Assembly (NCBI GenBank): GCA_012512355.1
Contig: JAAZEI010000188.1
Span: 1-5,521 of the forward strand
Source of the DNA: Clostridiales bacterium
GTDB taxonomy: Bacteria; Bacillota; Clostridia; Christensenellales; Aristaeellaceae
Direction of reading: 5' to 3'
DNA length: 5,521 bases
The notes under the pieces are model-generated. The model was not told the origin of the DNA. It made no database searches and saw only the letters and a program-made list of their open reading frames with translations. The position numbers and the translations under genes are program-made. Of this stretch, positions 1 through 5,521 are shown one piece after another. Position 1 is the stretch's first letter; every line of letters begins with the position of its first letter.

Positions 1-1
1 A

Positions 2-586
2 AACGTAGAATATGCAGAGCTTAACGTGACCGATTCGGCCGCCTGCGAAGCCCTGTTTAACCATGTCAAAGACACATACGGCCGCATCGATATCCTGATT
101 AACAATGCCGGCATTACCAAAGATGCTCTCACCCGCAAGATGACCGAAGAACAGTGGGATGCTGTCATCAATGTAAACCTCAAAGGCGTCTTCAACCTCA
201 CCCGCTTTGTCGGCCCCTACATGCAGACCCAGGGCGGCGGCAGCATCATCAGCATCTCCAGCGTCGTGGGCGTGTTTGGCAACATCGGCCAAGCCAACTA
301 TGCCGCTACCAAGGCAGGCATCATCGGCCTGACCAAAACCTGGGCCAAGGAATTTGCCATGAAGGGCGGCAATGTCCGCGTCAACGCCATCGCCCCCGGC
401 TACACCATGACCGATATCCTAAAGACCGTACCCCAGGAAATGCTTGACAAGTTCGCAGCCATGACCATGCTGGGCCGCCTGGCACAGCCTCACGAAATCG
501 CAAGTGCCGCCCTGTTCCTGGCATCTGATGAGGCCAGCTATGTTACAGGACAGGTTCTGCAGGTTGACGGCGGCATGAGGCTGTAA
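2..586 (+). CDS. fabG: FabG/PhaB-like SDR-family 3-oxoacyl-(ACP or CoA) reductase, 5'-truncated by window
   Basis: NAD(P)H-dependent short-chain dehydrogenase/reductase of the classical SDR family, expected to reduce a 3-oxoacyl thioester to the 3-hydroxyacyl form, or run in reverse, in the cytoplasm. The reading frame is open from base 2, so the true start lies to the left. The GTG at 26 falls inside the conserved LNVTD segment and is not the start. The 194 visible residues contain NNAG (34-37), the catalytic Asn of NVNLKG (N59), Ser (S87 in SISSVVG), and the YAATK signature (Y100, K104). They also contain the APG loop and a C-terminal VDGGM typical of FabG. About 50 residues, including the glycine-rich cofactor loop, are missing off the window. 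All catalytic residues that can be seen are intact. The downstream condensing enzyme suggests a condense-and-reduce or beta-oxidation-like pair. ACP versus CoA substrate (FabG versus PhaB) cannot be decided here, so the symbol is by family resemblance. Confidence 0.9.
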   Translation, partial: NVEYAELNVTDSAACEALFNHVKDTYGRIDILINNAGITKDALTRKMTEEQWDAVINVNLKGVFNLTRFVGPYMQTQGGGSIISISSVVGVFGNIGQANYAATKAGIIGLTKTWAKEFAMKGGNVRVNAIAPGYTMTDILKTVPQEMLDKFAAMTMLGRLAQPHEIASAALFLASDEASYVTGQVLQVDGGMRL

Positions 587-601
587 TACAAAGTCAGGCA
601 C

Positions 602-621
602 TCATACTTGAACTTGTATGA
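602..621 (+). repeat. Small inverted repeat in the intergenic gap
   Basis: TCATAC at 602-607 is perfectly complementary to GTATGA at 616-621, with an 8-nt AT-rich loop. It lies in the only real spacer of the window (587-662), 15 nt after the reductase stop codon and 41 nt before the next start codon. There is no U-run after it and the stem is only 6 bp, so it does not look like an intrinsic terminator. It could be a weak mRNA hairpin between two cistrons, a dyad operator, or chance. No convincing promoter was found in the rest of the spacer. Confidence 0.35.
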
Positions 622-651
622 CAGCTTTGCGAAGTTTTAGGACAGGAGCTT

Positions 652-657
652 AAGGAG
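652..657 (+). promoter_or_regulatory. Strong Shine-Dalgarno site for the KAS III-like gene
   Basis: AAGGAG sits 5 nt before the ATG at 663. It fixes that ATG as the start and shows that this gene is translated independently of the upstream reductase, unlike the coupled genes further down. Confidence 0.85.
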
Positions 658-662
658 CAGCA

Positions 663-1700
663 ATGAACAAGACAGATATTAACGTAGGCATCGTCGGGAC
701 AGGCATCTATCTGCCTGAAAACCTGATGACAGCGAAAGAAATCTCCGACGCCACCAAGGGCGTCTGGGCAGAAAGTGCAGTACGTGAAAAGCTAGGCATC
801 AACCAAAAGCACATTCCCGGTGACTCCGTCAGCGACGGCACGCAGGAAATGGGCGCTTTGGCTGCCCTTGACTGCCTGAAAAACACCGGAGTAGATGCAA
901 AAGAAATCGATGTCATCCTCTGCATCGGCGAAGAATATAAAGAATATCCCCTCACCACCTCCGCCCTGTATATCCAGGACAGGATCGGCGCTGACAACGC
1001 CTGGGGCATCGACGTGCAAAACCGCTGCTGCACCTGTGTCACTGCCATGAAAATGGCCAAGGATATGCTGATTGCAGACCCGGAAATCGATACCATTCTC
1101 ATTGCCGGCGGATACCGCAACGGGGACTTTGTTGACTTCACCGACCGCAACATGTCCATGATGTTCAACCTGGCTGCCGGCGGCGCCGCCATCATCCTCA
1201 AGAGAAATTATGGTAAAAACCTGCTGCTGGGCAGCCACATCATTTCAGACGGCTCGCTGGCGCGTACTGCAGGGGTTGAAATCGGCGGCACAGCCAAGCC
1301 CATCACCTGCGACAATCTCGAAGAAGCCAAAAAATCCCTGCGCCTGTTCGAGCCCGAAATCATGAAAGCGCGCCTCAACGAGGTCTCCGCCCCCAACTGG
1401 GTCACCTGCATTGAGAAATCCCTCGAAAAGAGCGGCATGCAGGTCAGCGACCTGGATTACCTGGCCATCCTGCACATCAAGCGCTCGGGCCACCTGGGCA
1501 TGCTAAAAGACCTGGGCCTGCGCGAAGACCAATCCATCTACCTGGAAGATTATGGCCACATCGGCCAGATTGACCAGATCCTCTCACTGCACCTGGCCCT
1601 CGAGGCTGGCAAGGTAAAAGATGGCTCCGTCATCTGCATGCTTGCAGCCGGCATCGGCTATGTGTGGGCAGCCAACATTATAAAGTGGGGTCCAGCATAA
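663..1700 (+). CDS. Ketoacyl-ACP synthase III-like condensing enzyme (thiolase superfamily), atypical active site
   Basis: 345-residue thiolase-fold protein resembling FabH and HMG-CoA-synthase-like enzymes, which make or break C-C bonds next to a thioester through an active-site Cys. Visible landmarks: N-terminal VGIVGTGIYLPEN (8-20), a W..ES.VREKLGI segment (35-46), and IDVQNRCCTCVTAM (116-129). In the last, C122 aligns with the FabH nucleophile, while C123 and C125 are close alternatives. An FNLAAGGAAIIL segment (168-179) matches FabH FGDGAGA, followed by SDG (195-197). H271 in ILHIKRSGH aligns with FabH His244, and the C-terminal CMLAAGIGYVWAA is family-like. Odd points: FabH's Asn274 position is occupied by H299 (DYGHIGQID), and the HQAN motif reads HIKR. 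The triad is therefore predicted Cys-His-His, as in KAS I/II, rather than Cys-His-Asn. Length is close to the usual ~320-350. Acyl-CoA rather than acyl-ACP use is an inference. The stop is followed 2 nt later by livH, so it belongs to the transporter operon. Confidence 0.85.
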   Translation: MNKTDINVGIVGTGIYLPENLMTAKEISDATKGVWAESAVREKLGINQKHIPGDSVSDGTQEMGALAALDCLKNTGVDAKEIDVILCIGEEYKEYPLTTSALYIQDRIGADNAWGIDVQNRCCTCVTAMKMAKDMLIADPEIDTILIAGGYRNGDFVDFTDRNMSMMFNLAAGGAAIILKRNYGKNLLLGSHIISDGSLARTAGVEIGGTAKPITCDNLEEAKKSLRLFEPEIMKARLNEVSAPNWVTCIEKSLEKSGMQVSDLDYLAILHIKRSGHLGMLKDLGLREDQSIYLEDYGHIGQIDQILSLHLALEAGKVKDGSVICMLAAGIGYVWAANIIKWGPA

Positions 1701-1702
1701 GC

Positions 1703-2620
1703 ATGAGCATTCAGGATATTTTGCAGACCATCGTCAACTCCCTGCCGACCATCGGGCGCTATTCGCTGATCACCATCGGCATCGTGCTGATATTCAGAAC
1801 CACAGCCACCACCAACTTTGCCCAGGGGCTCATTGCCACCTTTGGTACCTTCCTGACGACCTGGGCGGCCCTCACCTACACCGCGCTGCCCCTGTGGCTG
1901 TGTCTGGCGATGGGTATGACGGCATCCTTTTTGCTGGGCATGTTTGTGGACGTGGCCCTCATCAGGCGGGCGCGCCACATCACCCCTTCGGGCAAACAGA
2001 TGATTACCATGGGGGTGCTGATGATCCTGGTCAATGTCATCCCGGTTCTCTTTCGTGACATTACCCTGTGGACACGCCCCGGCAAAAGCTTTTCTACAGC
2101 TATCCTGACATTCAACTTCTTTGGCTATACGCTCAATATCACAGAAATGGGCCTTTTGTGCTTTGTGACGGCAGTGGTCGTCCTGGGTGCTGTGTTTGCG
2201 GCCCTTAAGTTCACCAAATGGGGCCTTGGCGTGCGCGCCACAGCCGCCAATGAAAGCGTGGCACAGATGCTGGGTGTTAATACCCGCGTGATTACCGCCT
2301 TCTCCTGGGCCCTGGCAGGCGGCATCGCAGCCCTGGGCGGCTTCTTTACAGGGGCAGGCACGGCGCTCAATGTCACGCTGATGGGCAACGCCCAGATTTA
2401 CGGCTTCCTGGCCTGCGTGCTGGGGGGCTTTGGCAGCTTCCCTGCCCCCATCCTGGGTGCCGTCATCATTCCGCTGGTTAATAACTTTGCCGGCAATCCC
2501 AACCTCTTTGGACCCAATGCCGGCATGTGGCAGAACATGATTACCTTTATTGTGATTCTGCTGCTCATCCTCATCTTCCCCAATGGCTTGTTGGGCAAGA
2601 AGTACATCAAGAAGGTGTAA
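1703..2620 (+). CDS. livH: LivH-type ABC permease (branched-chain amino acid/HAAT family)
   Basis: 305-residue integral membrane subunit of a LIV-type importer, one half of the channel with LivM. Family features: the N-terminal NSLPTIGRYSLITIGIVLIF followed by NFAQG (38-42), matching the LivH NFAHG motif; about eight hydrophobic segments; a cytoplasmic loop GLGVRATAANESVAQMLGV (174-192) that is the EAA-like contact for the ATPases; and VLGGFGSFPAPILGA (239-253). It ends in a basic tail, GKKYIKKV. I chose ATG 1703. The frame extends back to a GTG at 1664, but those 13 extra residues overlap the upstream gene and precede the normal LivH N-terminus. The start is 2 nt after the upstream stop with only a weak GTGGGG (1685-1690) ahead, so translation is probably coupled to the condensing-enzyme gene. 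The real substrate may be amino acids or another small carboxylate, because this permease family also serves aromatic acids, urea and amides. Confidence 0.93.
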   Translation: MSIQDILQTIVNSLPTIGRYSLITIGIVLIFRTTATTNFAQGLIATFGTFLTTWAALTYTALPLWLCLAMGMTASFLLGMFVDVALIRRARHITPSGKQMITMGVLMILVNVIPVLFRDITLWTRPGKSFSTAILTFNFFGYTLNITEMGLLCFVTAVVVLGAVFAALKFTKWGLGVRATAANESVAQMLGVNTRVITAFSWALAGGIAALGGFFTGAGTALNVTLMGNAQIYGFLACVLGGFGSFPAPILGAVIIPLVNNFAGNPNLFGPNAGMWQNMITFIVILLLILIFPNGLLGKKYIKKV

Positions 2621-2621
2621 G

Positions 2622-3704
2622 ATGCAAAATCAATACACGCTTACCTCAACAGGCAGGATCAAAAAAATAATCAGACATCCTTTTGCGGGCTTTGTTCTCA
2701 TTGGTGTCATCCTCATTTCATTGCAGCTGATCGCCATCCTGTCAGGCGGCGCCTGGCCCAAGAGCTCCATGCTTAACGGCTTTGCCTCTGTCATGATCTA
2801 TGCCATCGTGGGCTACGGCTTCACCTACCTGCTGGGCTACGCAGGCCTCGCCTCCCTTGGCACGGCAGGCTTTGTCGGTCTTGGCGCTTACATCACCGCC
2901 TATGTACTGCGCAACATGCCAGGCGTCCCCTACATCGCGGTCATCCTGGGCACCCTGCTGATCTCGCTGATTCTGGGTACAATTGTAGGCTTTATCAGCC
3001 TGCGCATCGAGGGCATCTTCCTGGCGATTGTGACCCTGGGGCTGTGCGAGATATTCTACCAGCTCTTCAGCAACTGGCTGGATTTTACCAACGGACCCAA
3101 CGGCGCCTCCATCTCCAAGTACCCCATTTTCCAGACTTTCTTTAATATGTCGCGCAGGGATGCCCAAAGCGCTTTCTATATTTTGCTCGTCTTTATCACA
3201 GTCGGCCTGATGATGCTCACCTACAATCTGGGCAAATCATCCACCGGACGAGCCATGCTCGCCATGAAAAACTCATCGAGTGCCGCGCAGGCCATGGGCA
3301 TCTCGCTGCTCAAGTACAGGCTCCTGGCCTTTTTGCTGTCCACTGCCTATGCAGGTCTTGGTGGCGTGATGTTCATGAGCTATCTTCGTTATTCTGCCCC
3401 GCAGAACTACACGATTATGTTTTCACTCAATATTCTGGCGGCAGTTCTCATCGGCGGCTCACGCAACTTGATCGGCACTTTCCTGGGCTGCTTTATCGTG
3501 TTTGGTATGACCCCCATTTTCCTGCAGGATATTACCCTGTTCCGGGAAAATCCCTGGATTATCAATGTCACCATCGGTGCCATCATTGTGATGGTGGTCA
3601 TGGTGTATCCCGGCGGCCTTGTGCAGCTGGCCAACAACGTCAAGAGTTTCTTTAAAACGACCATTGCTGACAGGCGGTTATATAAATATGGCACAGACGA
3701 CTGA
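2622..3704 (+). CDS. livM: LivM-type ABC permease (branched-chain amino acid/HAAT family)
   Basis: 360-residue membrane partner of LivH. Diagnostic segments: GYGFTYLLGYAGLASLGTAG (64-83), the LivM 'GYAG..SLG' motif; RIEGIFLAIVTLGLCEIFYQ (128-147) followed by FTNGPNG (155-161); the cytoplasmic coupling loop GRAMLAMKNSSSAAQAMGI (209-227); AFLLSTAYAGLGG (236-248); and AAVLIGGSRNLIGTFLGC (273-290). About nine to ten hydrophobic stretches are visible, with a basic cytosolic N-terminus (GRIKKIIRH). ATG 2622 is chosen because it is 1 nt after the livH stop and preceded by GAAGGTG (2611-2617). A longer frame back to 2583 only reads through livH. The C-terminus is charged and soluble, and its last 17 nt overlap the start of livG. 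The usual QxSLGH reads LASLGT here, which is a minor variant. No break or frameshift seen. Confidence 0.93.
   Translation: MQNQYTLTSTGRIKKIIRHPFAGFVLIGVILISLQLIAILSGGAWPKSSMLNGFASVMIYAIVGYGFTYLLGYAGLASLGTAGFVGLGAYITAYVLRNMPGVPYIAVILGTLLISLILGTIVGFISLRIEGIFLAIVTLGLCEIFYQLFSNWLDFTNGPNGASISKYPIFQTFFNMSRRDAQSAFYILLVFITVGLMMLTYNLGKSSTGRAMLAMKNSSSAAQAMGISLLKYRLLAFLLSTAYAGLGGVMFMSYLRYSAPQNYTIMFSLNILAAVLIGGSRNLIGTFLGCFIVFGMTPIFLQDITLFRENPWIINVTIGAIIVMVVMVYPGGLVQLANNVKSFFKTTIADRRLYKYGTDD
3672..3677 (+). promoter_or_regulatory. Weak Shine-Dalgarno candidate for livG inside livM
   Basis: AGGCGG lies 10 nt before ATG 3688, within the last codons of livM. It is imperfect and a little distant, so translational coupling to livM probably contributes. 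It supports ATG 3688 over the GTG at 3619, which would give 23 more residues by reading deep into livM out of frame. Confidence 0.45.
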
Positions 3705-5211
3705 CAATAAAAGGACCCAAAAATTAAAAGGCGCCGGGCAGCGCCGGATACTCTATTCTCAGATTGAAAAACTTGAGAGAGATATCCGCGTCGGTCAGGA
3801 GCTGATCCAGGTCGAAGCAAAGCGCCTGGCGCAAAAAAGCCACTCAAAGGCAGCCGCCTTTGAAAACGACCTCAAAAAAGACCTCTTCAAAGAAGAGCTG
3901 GCCCTGCAGCCCGCTGCGGCCACCAGGGATGTATGGCTGGGTGAGCAGCTGCCAAAGCTTGAAGATAAGCAGCGCCTGCAGTACCGCAAACTAAGACAGG
4001 ACCTGCGCCGCAGTGAAAATCTGCTGGATAAAAAAGGCCGTTTAAAAGACAGCGATGCCCAGCTCTCTGCCCCTTCCAAGAAGAAGCTGGACGAGCTGCT
4101 GGCGGAGCAAAACAAGCAGCGCGACGAGCTATCCCAAAGCCTTCTGCGCAAAGCACAGGACAGCAGGCTTGACAAAGCTGCGCTGGCAAGCCGCCAGGCT
4201 GCCTTTGACAAGGCGCAAGCCGATAAGGTAAAGAGAGTCAAAGACCTCCAAGCGCAGCTTGCGAAGAATGATGCGGAGCATATGGCCGCTTTTACCAAAA
4301 AGCGCGAAGCACGCATCCAGGTCCTGCGCAATAAGCTCACCGGGAAGCAAGCCCGCCTCCACGAGAGTGCACTTGGCGCGCAGTATGACCTGCCCCAGGA
4401 TGTCTGCCTGCGCCTTGACAATGTCTCGATGGTCTTTGGCGGACTGCGGGCTGTGGACAATCTGAGCTTTGATGTGAAAAAAGGCGAAATCTTTGGTCTC
4501 ATCGGCCCCAACGGTGCGGGCAAAACCACAGTATTCAACTGCATCACGCAGTTTTATAAGCCGACCCAGGGCGACATCATCTACCGCACCCACGAGGGGA
4601 ATGTGCTGCTGCTCAACTACTATCAGGTGCATGACATCATCACCAAGGGCATTGTGCGCACCTTCCAGAATGTGGAAGTCATCGGCGAACTGAGTATCCT
4701 TGAAAATCTGCTCATCGCCGCACACCAGGAGTATACCGCCGGATTTTTCTCACAGATGCTTAACTCCAGAAAAGTGAGGCGCGAAGAAGAGGTCATGCGC
4801 GAGCGGGCGCTCAAAGCGCTTGATTACTGCGGCCTGACCGCCATCAAAGACTTGCCGCCCGTGGGCCAGCCCTATGGTACCCTCAAACGCATTGAGCTTG
4901 CGCGCACACTGATGGCAGGCGCCAACCTGATTATCCTGGATGAGCCGGCTGCCGGCCTCAACGACCAGGAAACGATTGAGCTAACCCACCTCATCCGCAA
5001 AATTCAAAAAGACTATGATGTCACGATATTTTTGGTCGAGCACAACATGGGCCTGGTGATGGATTTATGCGACCACATCTGCGCCATCTCCTTTGGCAAG
5101 AAACTGGCCATCGGCACTCCGCAGGAGATCCAGTCAAACCCTGTTGTCCAGGAAGCTTACCTCGGCACAGATGATACTGAAGAAATTATCGCACACACGG
5201 AGGTTGTATAA
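3688..5211 (+). CDS. livG: LivG-type ABC ATPase with a ~235-residue N-terminal basic helical/coiled-coil extension
   Basis: 507-residue cytoplasmic ATPase subunit of the LivHMGF importer. Normal LivG is about 255 residues; the extra length is all N-terminal. Residues 1-~235 have no Cys and no membrane segment. They are rich in Lys, Arg, Gln, Leu and Ala (by hand count about 53 basic versus 34 acidic in the first 230) and look like long helices broken near P75, P89 and P129. The ATPase domain starts at about 237: an A-loop-region strand LRLDNVSMVFGG, Walker A GPNGAGKTT (273-281), Q-loop Q327 in RTFQN, signature QPYGTLKRIELARTL (394-408), Walker B LIILDEP with catalytic E419, and H-loop H452 in VEHNMG. 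A LivG-type C-terminal tail, IGTPQEIQSNPVVQEAYLG (475-493), follows. All catalytic residues are present, so it should be active. ATG 3688 overlaps livM by 17 nt and the stop abuts livF. The frame is unbroken across the extension junction, and no start codon with a good binding site lies at the junction, so this is a genuine fusion. The extension's role is unknown; scaffolding or regulation of the transporter is a guess. Confidence 0.93.
   Translation: MAQTTDNKRTQKLKGAGQRRILYSQIEKLERDIRVGQELIQVEAKRLAQKSHSKAAAFENDLKKDLFKEELALQPAAATRDVWLGEQLPKLEDKQRLQYRKLRQDLRRSENLLDKKGRLKDSDAQLSAPSKKKLDELLAEQNKQRDELSQSLLRKAQDSRLDKAALASRQAAFDKAQADKVKRVKDLQAQLAKNDAEHMAAFTKKREARIQVLRNKLTGKQARLHESALGAQYDLPQDVCLRLDNVSMVFGGLRAVDNLSFDVKKGEIFGLIGPNGAGKTTVFNCITQFYKPTQGDIIYRTHEGNVLLLNYYQVHDIITKGIVRTFQNVEVIGELSILENLLIAAHQEYTAGFFSQMLNSRKVRREEEVMRERALKALDYCGLTAIKDLPPVGQPYGTLKRIELARTLMAGANLIILDEPAAGLNDQETIELTHLIRKIQKDYDVTIFLVEHNMGLVMDLCDHICAISFGKKLAIGTPQEIQSNPVVQEAYLGTDDTEEIIAHTEVV
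5199..5204 (+). promoter_or_regulatory. Strong Shine-Dalgarno site for livF
   Basis: GGAGGT at 5199-5204, inside the last livG codons, stands 7 nt before ATG 5212. It is the best ribosome binding site among the transporter genes and fixes the livF start immediately after the livG stop. Confidence 0.85.
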
Positions 5212-5521
5212 ATGGCCGGCATGCTGGAAATTAAAGACCTCTGCGTCAACTACGACGCCATCGAAGCGCTTAAACATGTCAACCTCTCGGTGAATGAAGG
5301 CAGCATCGTAGCCATCCTGGGCGCTAACGGTGCCGGGAAATCCACCCTGCTCAAGACCATCTCAGGCCTTGTGAGGCCAAAGTCGGGCTCCATCACCCTG
5401 GCTGGCGATAAAATGCTGCAGGGCATGTATCCCTACAAGATCGCAGAGCTGGGTGTCATCCAGAGCCCCGAAGGGCGCATGATATTGCAGGGCCTCACCG
5501 TCGAGGAGAACCTGGCCGTCG
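5212..5521 (+). CDS. livF: LivF-type ABC ATPase, 3'-truncated by window
   Basis: Second ATPase of the LIV-type importer, pairing with LivG to drive LivH/LivM. Only 103 residues are visible of an expected ~235. It opens with MLEIKDLCVNYDAIEALKHV, the short LivF N-terminus with the aromatic A-loop Tyr (Y14), then Walker A GANGAGKST (37-45). It continues with the LivF-specific SPEGRMILQGLTVEENL (85-101), which matches the family motif PEGR..F..LTVEENL. That motif separates LivF from LivG, which has RTFQN at the same place. The signature, Walker B and H-loop lie beyond the right edge, so activity cannot be judged. There is no N-terminal extension here, unlike livG. The start codon directly follows the livG stop with a strong ribosome binding site. 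A substrate-binding protein gene could follow or lie upstream of the window. Confidence 0.93.
   Translation, partial: MAGMLEIKDLCVNYDAIEALKHVNLSVNEGSIVAILGANGAGKSTLLKTISGLVRPKSGSITLAGDKMLQGMYPYKIAELGVIQSPEGRMILQGLTVEENLAV

Noticed and set aside
26..28. GTG as the start of the reductase gene
   Set aside because: The frame is open to base 2, and the codons before the GTG match the conserved FabG LNVTD region, so the gene is cut by the window edge and does not start here.
608..636. Promoter-like TTGAAC box in the intergenic gap
   Set aside because: No acceptable -10 hexamer lies 16-18 nt downstream (the sequence there is GCGAAGTTT), so an independent promoter is not supported.
602..640. Intrinsic terminator after the reductase gene
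   Set aside because: The inverted repeat is AT-rich and only 6 bp with no T-run. The later TTTT near 635 follows only a 3-bp CTT/AAG stem.
1664..1702. Upstream GTG extending livH by 13 residues
   Set aside because: It overlaps the condensing-enzyme gene, and the extra residues are hydrophilic and not part of LivH N-termini. ATG 1703 gives the expected length.
2583..2621. Upstream ATG extending livM by 13 residues into livH
   Set aside because: The added residues are an out-of-frame reading of the livH C-terminus. ATG 2622 has a GAAGGTG site and normal operon spacing.
3688..4395. LivG extension as a separate upstream gene joined by a sequencing error
   Set aside because: The frame runs without a stop through the junction, and no start codon with a good ribosome binding site or stop remnant is seen near 4380-4430, so a true fusion is the simpler reading.
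3795..4547. 250-codon open frame on the minus strand opposite the livG extension
   Set aside because: It lies antisense to a continuous, well-supported gene. Its Ser/Arg/Leu-rich low-complexity product is what the complement of Lys/Glu/Leu-rich helical coding sequence gives, and it has no recognisable domain.

Overview
The window is a single-direction, gene-dense stretch of moderately GC-rich bacterial DNA with six protein genes, all on the + strand. The codon style, good Shine-Dalgarno sites and very tight gene packing would suit an anaerobic member of the Bacillota (Clostridia or Negativicutes type). Taxonomy cannot be fixed from this sequence and is only an inference.

Layout: (1) the 3' part of a FabG/PhaB-like short-chain dehydrogenase/reductase, cut by the left edge (2-586). 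(2) The only sizeable gap, 587-662, holding a small inverted repeat and a strong ribosome binding site. (3) A ketoacyl synthase III-like condensing enzyme of the thiolase superfamily (663-1700). (4-7) A branched-chain amino acid type (HAAT/LIV) ABC importer: permeases livH (1703-2620) and livM (2622-3704), ATPase livG (3688-5211) and ATPase livF (5212 to the right edge, partial). From the condensing enzyme onward the junctions are +2, +1, -17 and 0 nt, so these five genes are almost certainly one translationally coupled operon. The reductase probably belongs to the same transcript. No periplasmic or lipoprotein substrate-binding subunit (LivJ/K type) is inside the window.

Likely teamwork: LivH and LivM form the membrane channel and LivG and LivF the ATP-driven motor. 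The condensing enzyme and the reductase could make or break a beta-keto/beta-hydroxy thioester of the imported compound, or use branched-chain acyl primers derived from imported amino acids. The real substrate cannot be read from the sequence.

Two things stand out. LivG carries an extra N-terminal region of about 235 residues. It is cysteine-free, strongly basic and predicted helical/coiled-coil, and it lies ahead of an otherwise ordinary ATPase domain, roughly doubling the usual LivG length. The KAS III-like enzyme keeps the Cys and first His but has His where FabH has its catalytic Asn, and it has lost the FabH HQAN motif, so it is probably not a standard fatty-acid initiation enzyme. No RNA genes, CRISPR arrays, insertion sequences or clear terminators were seen.
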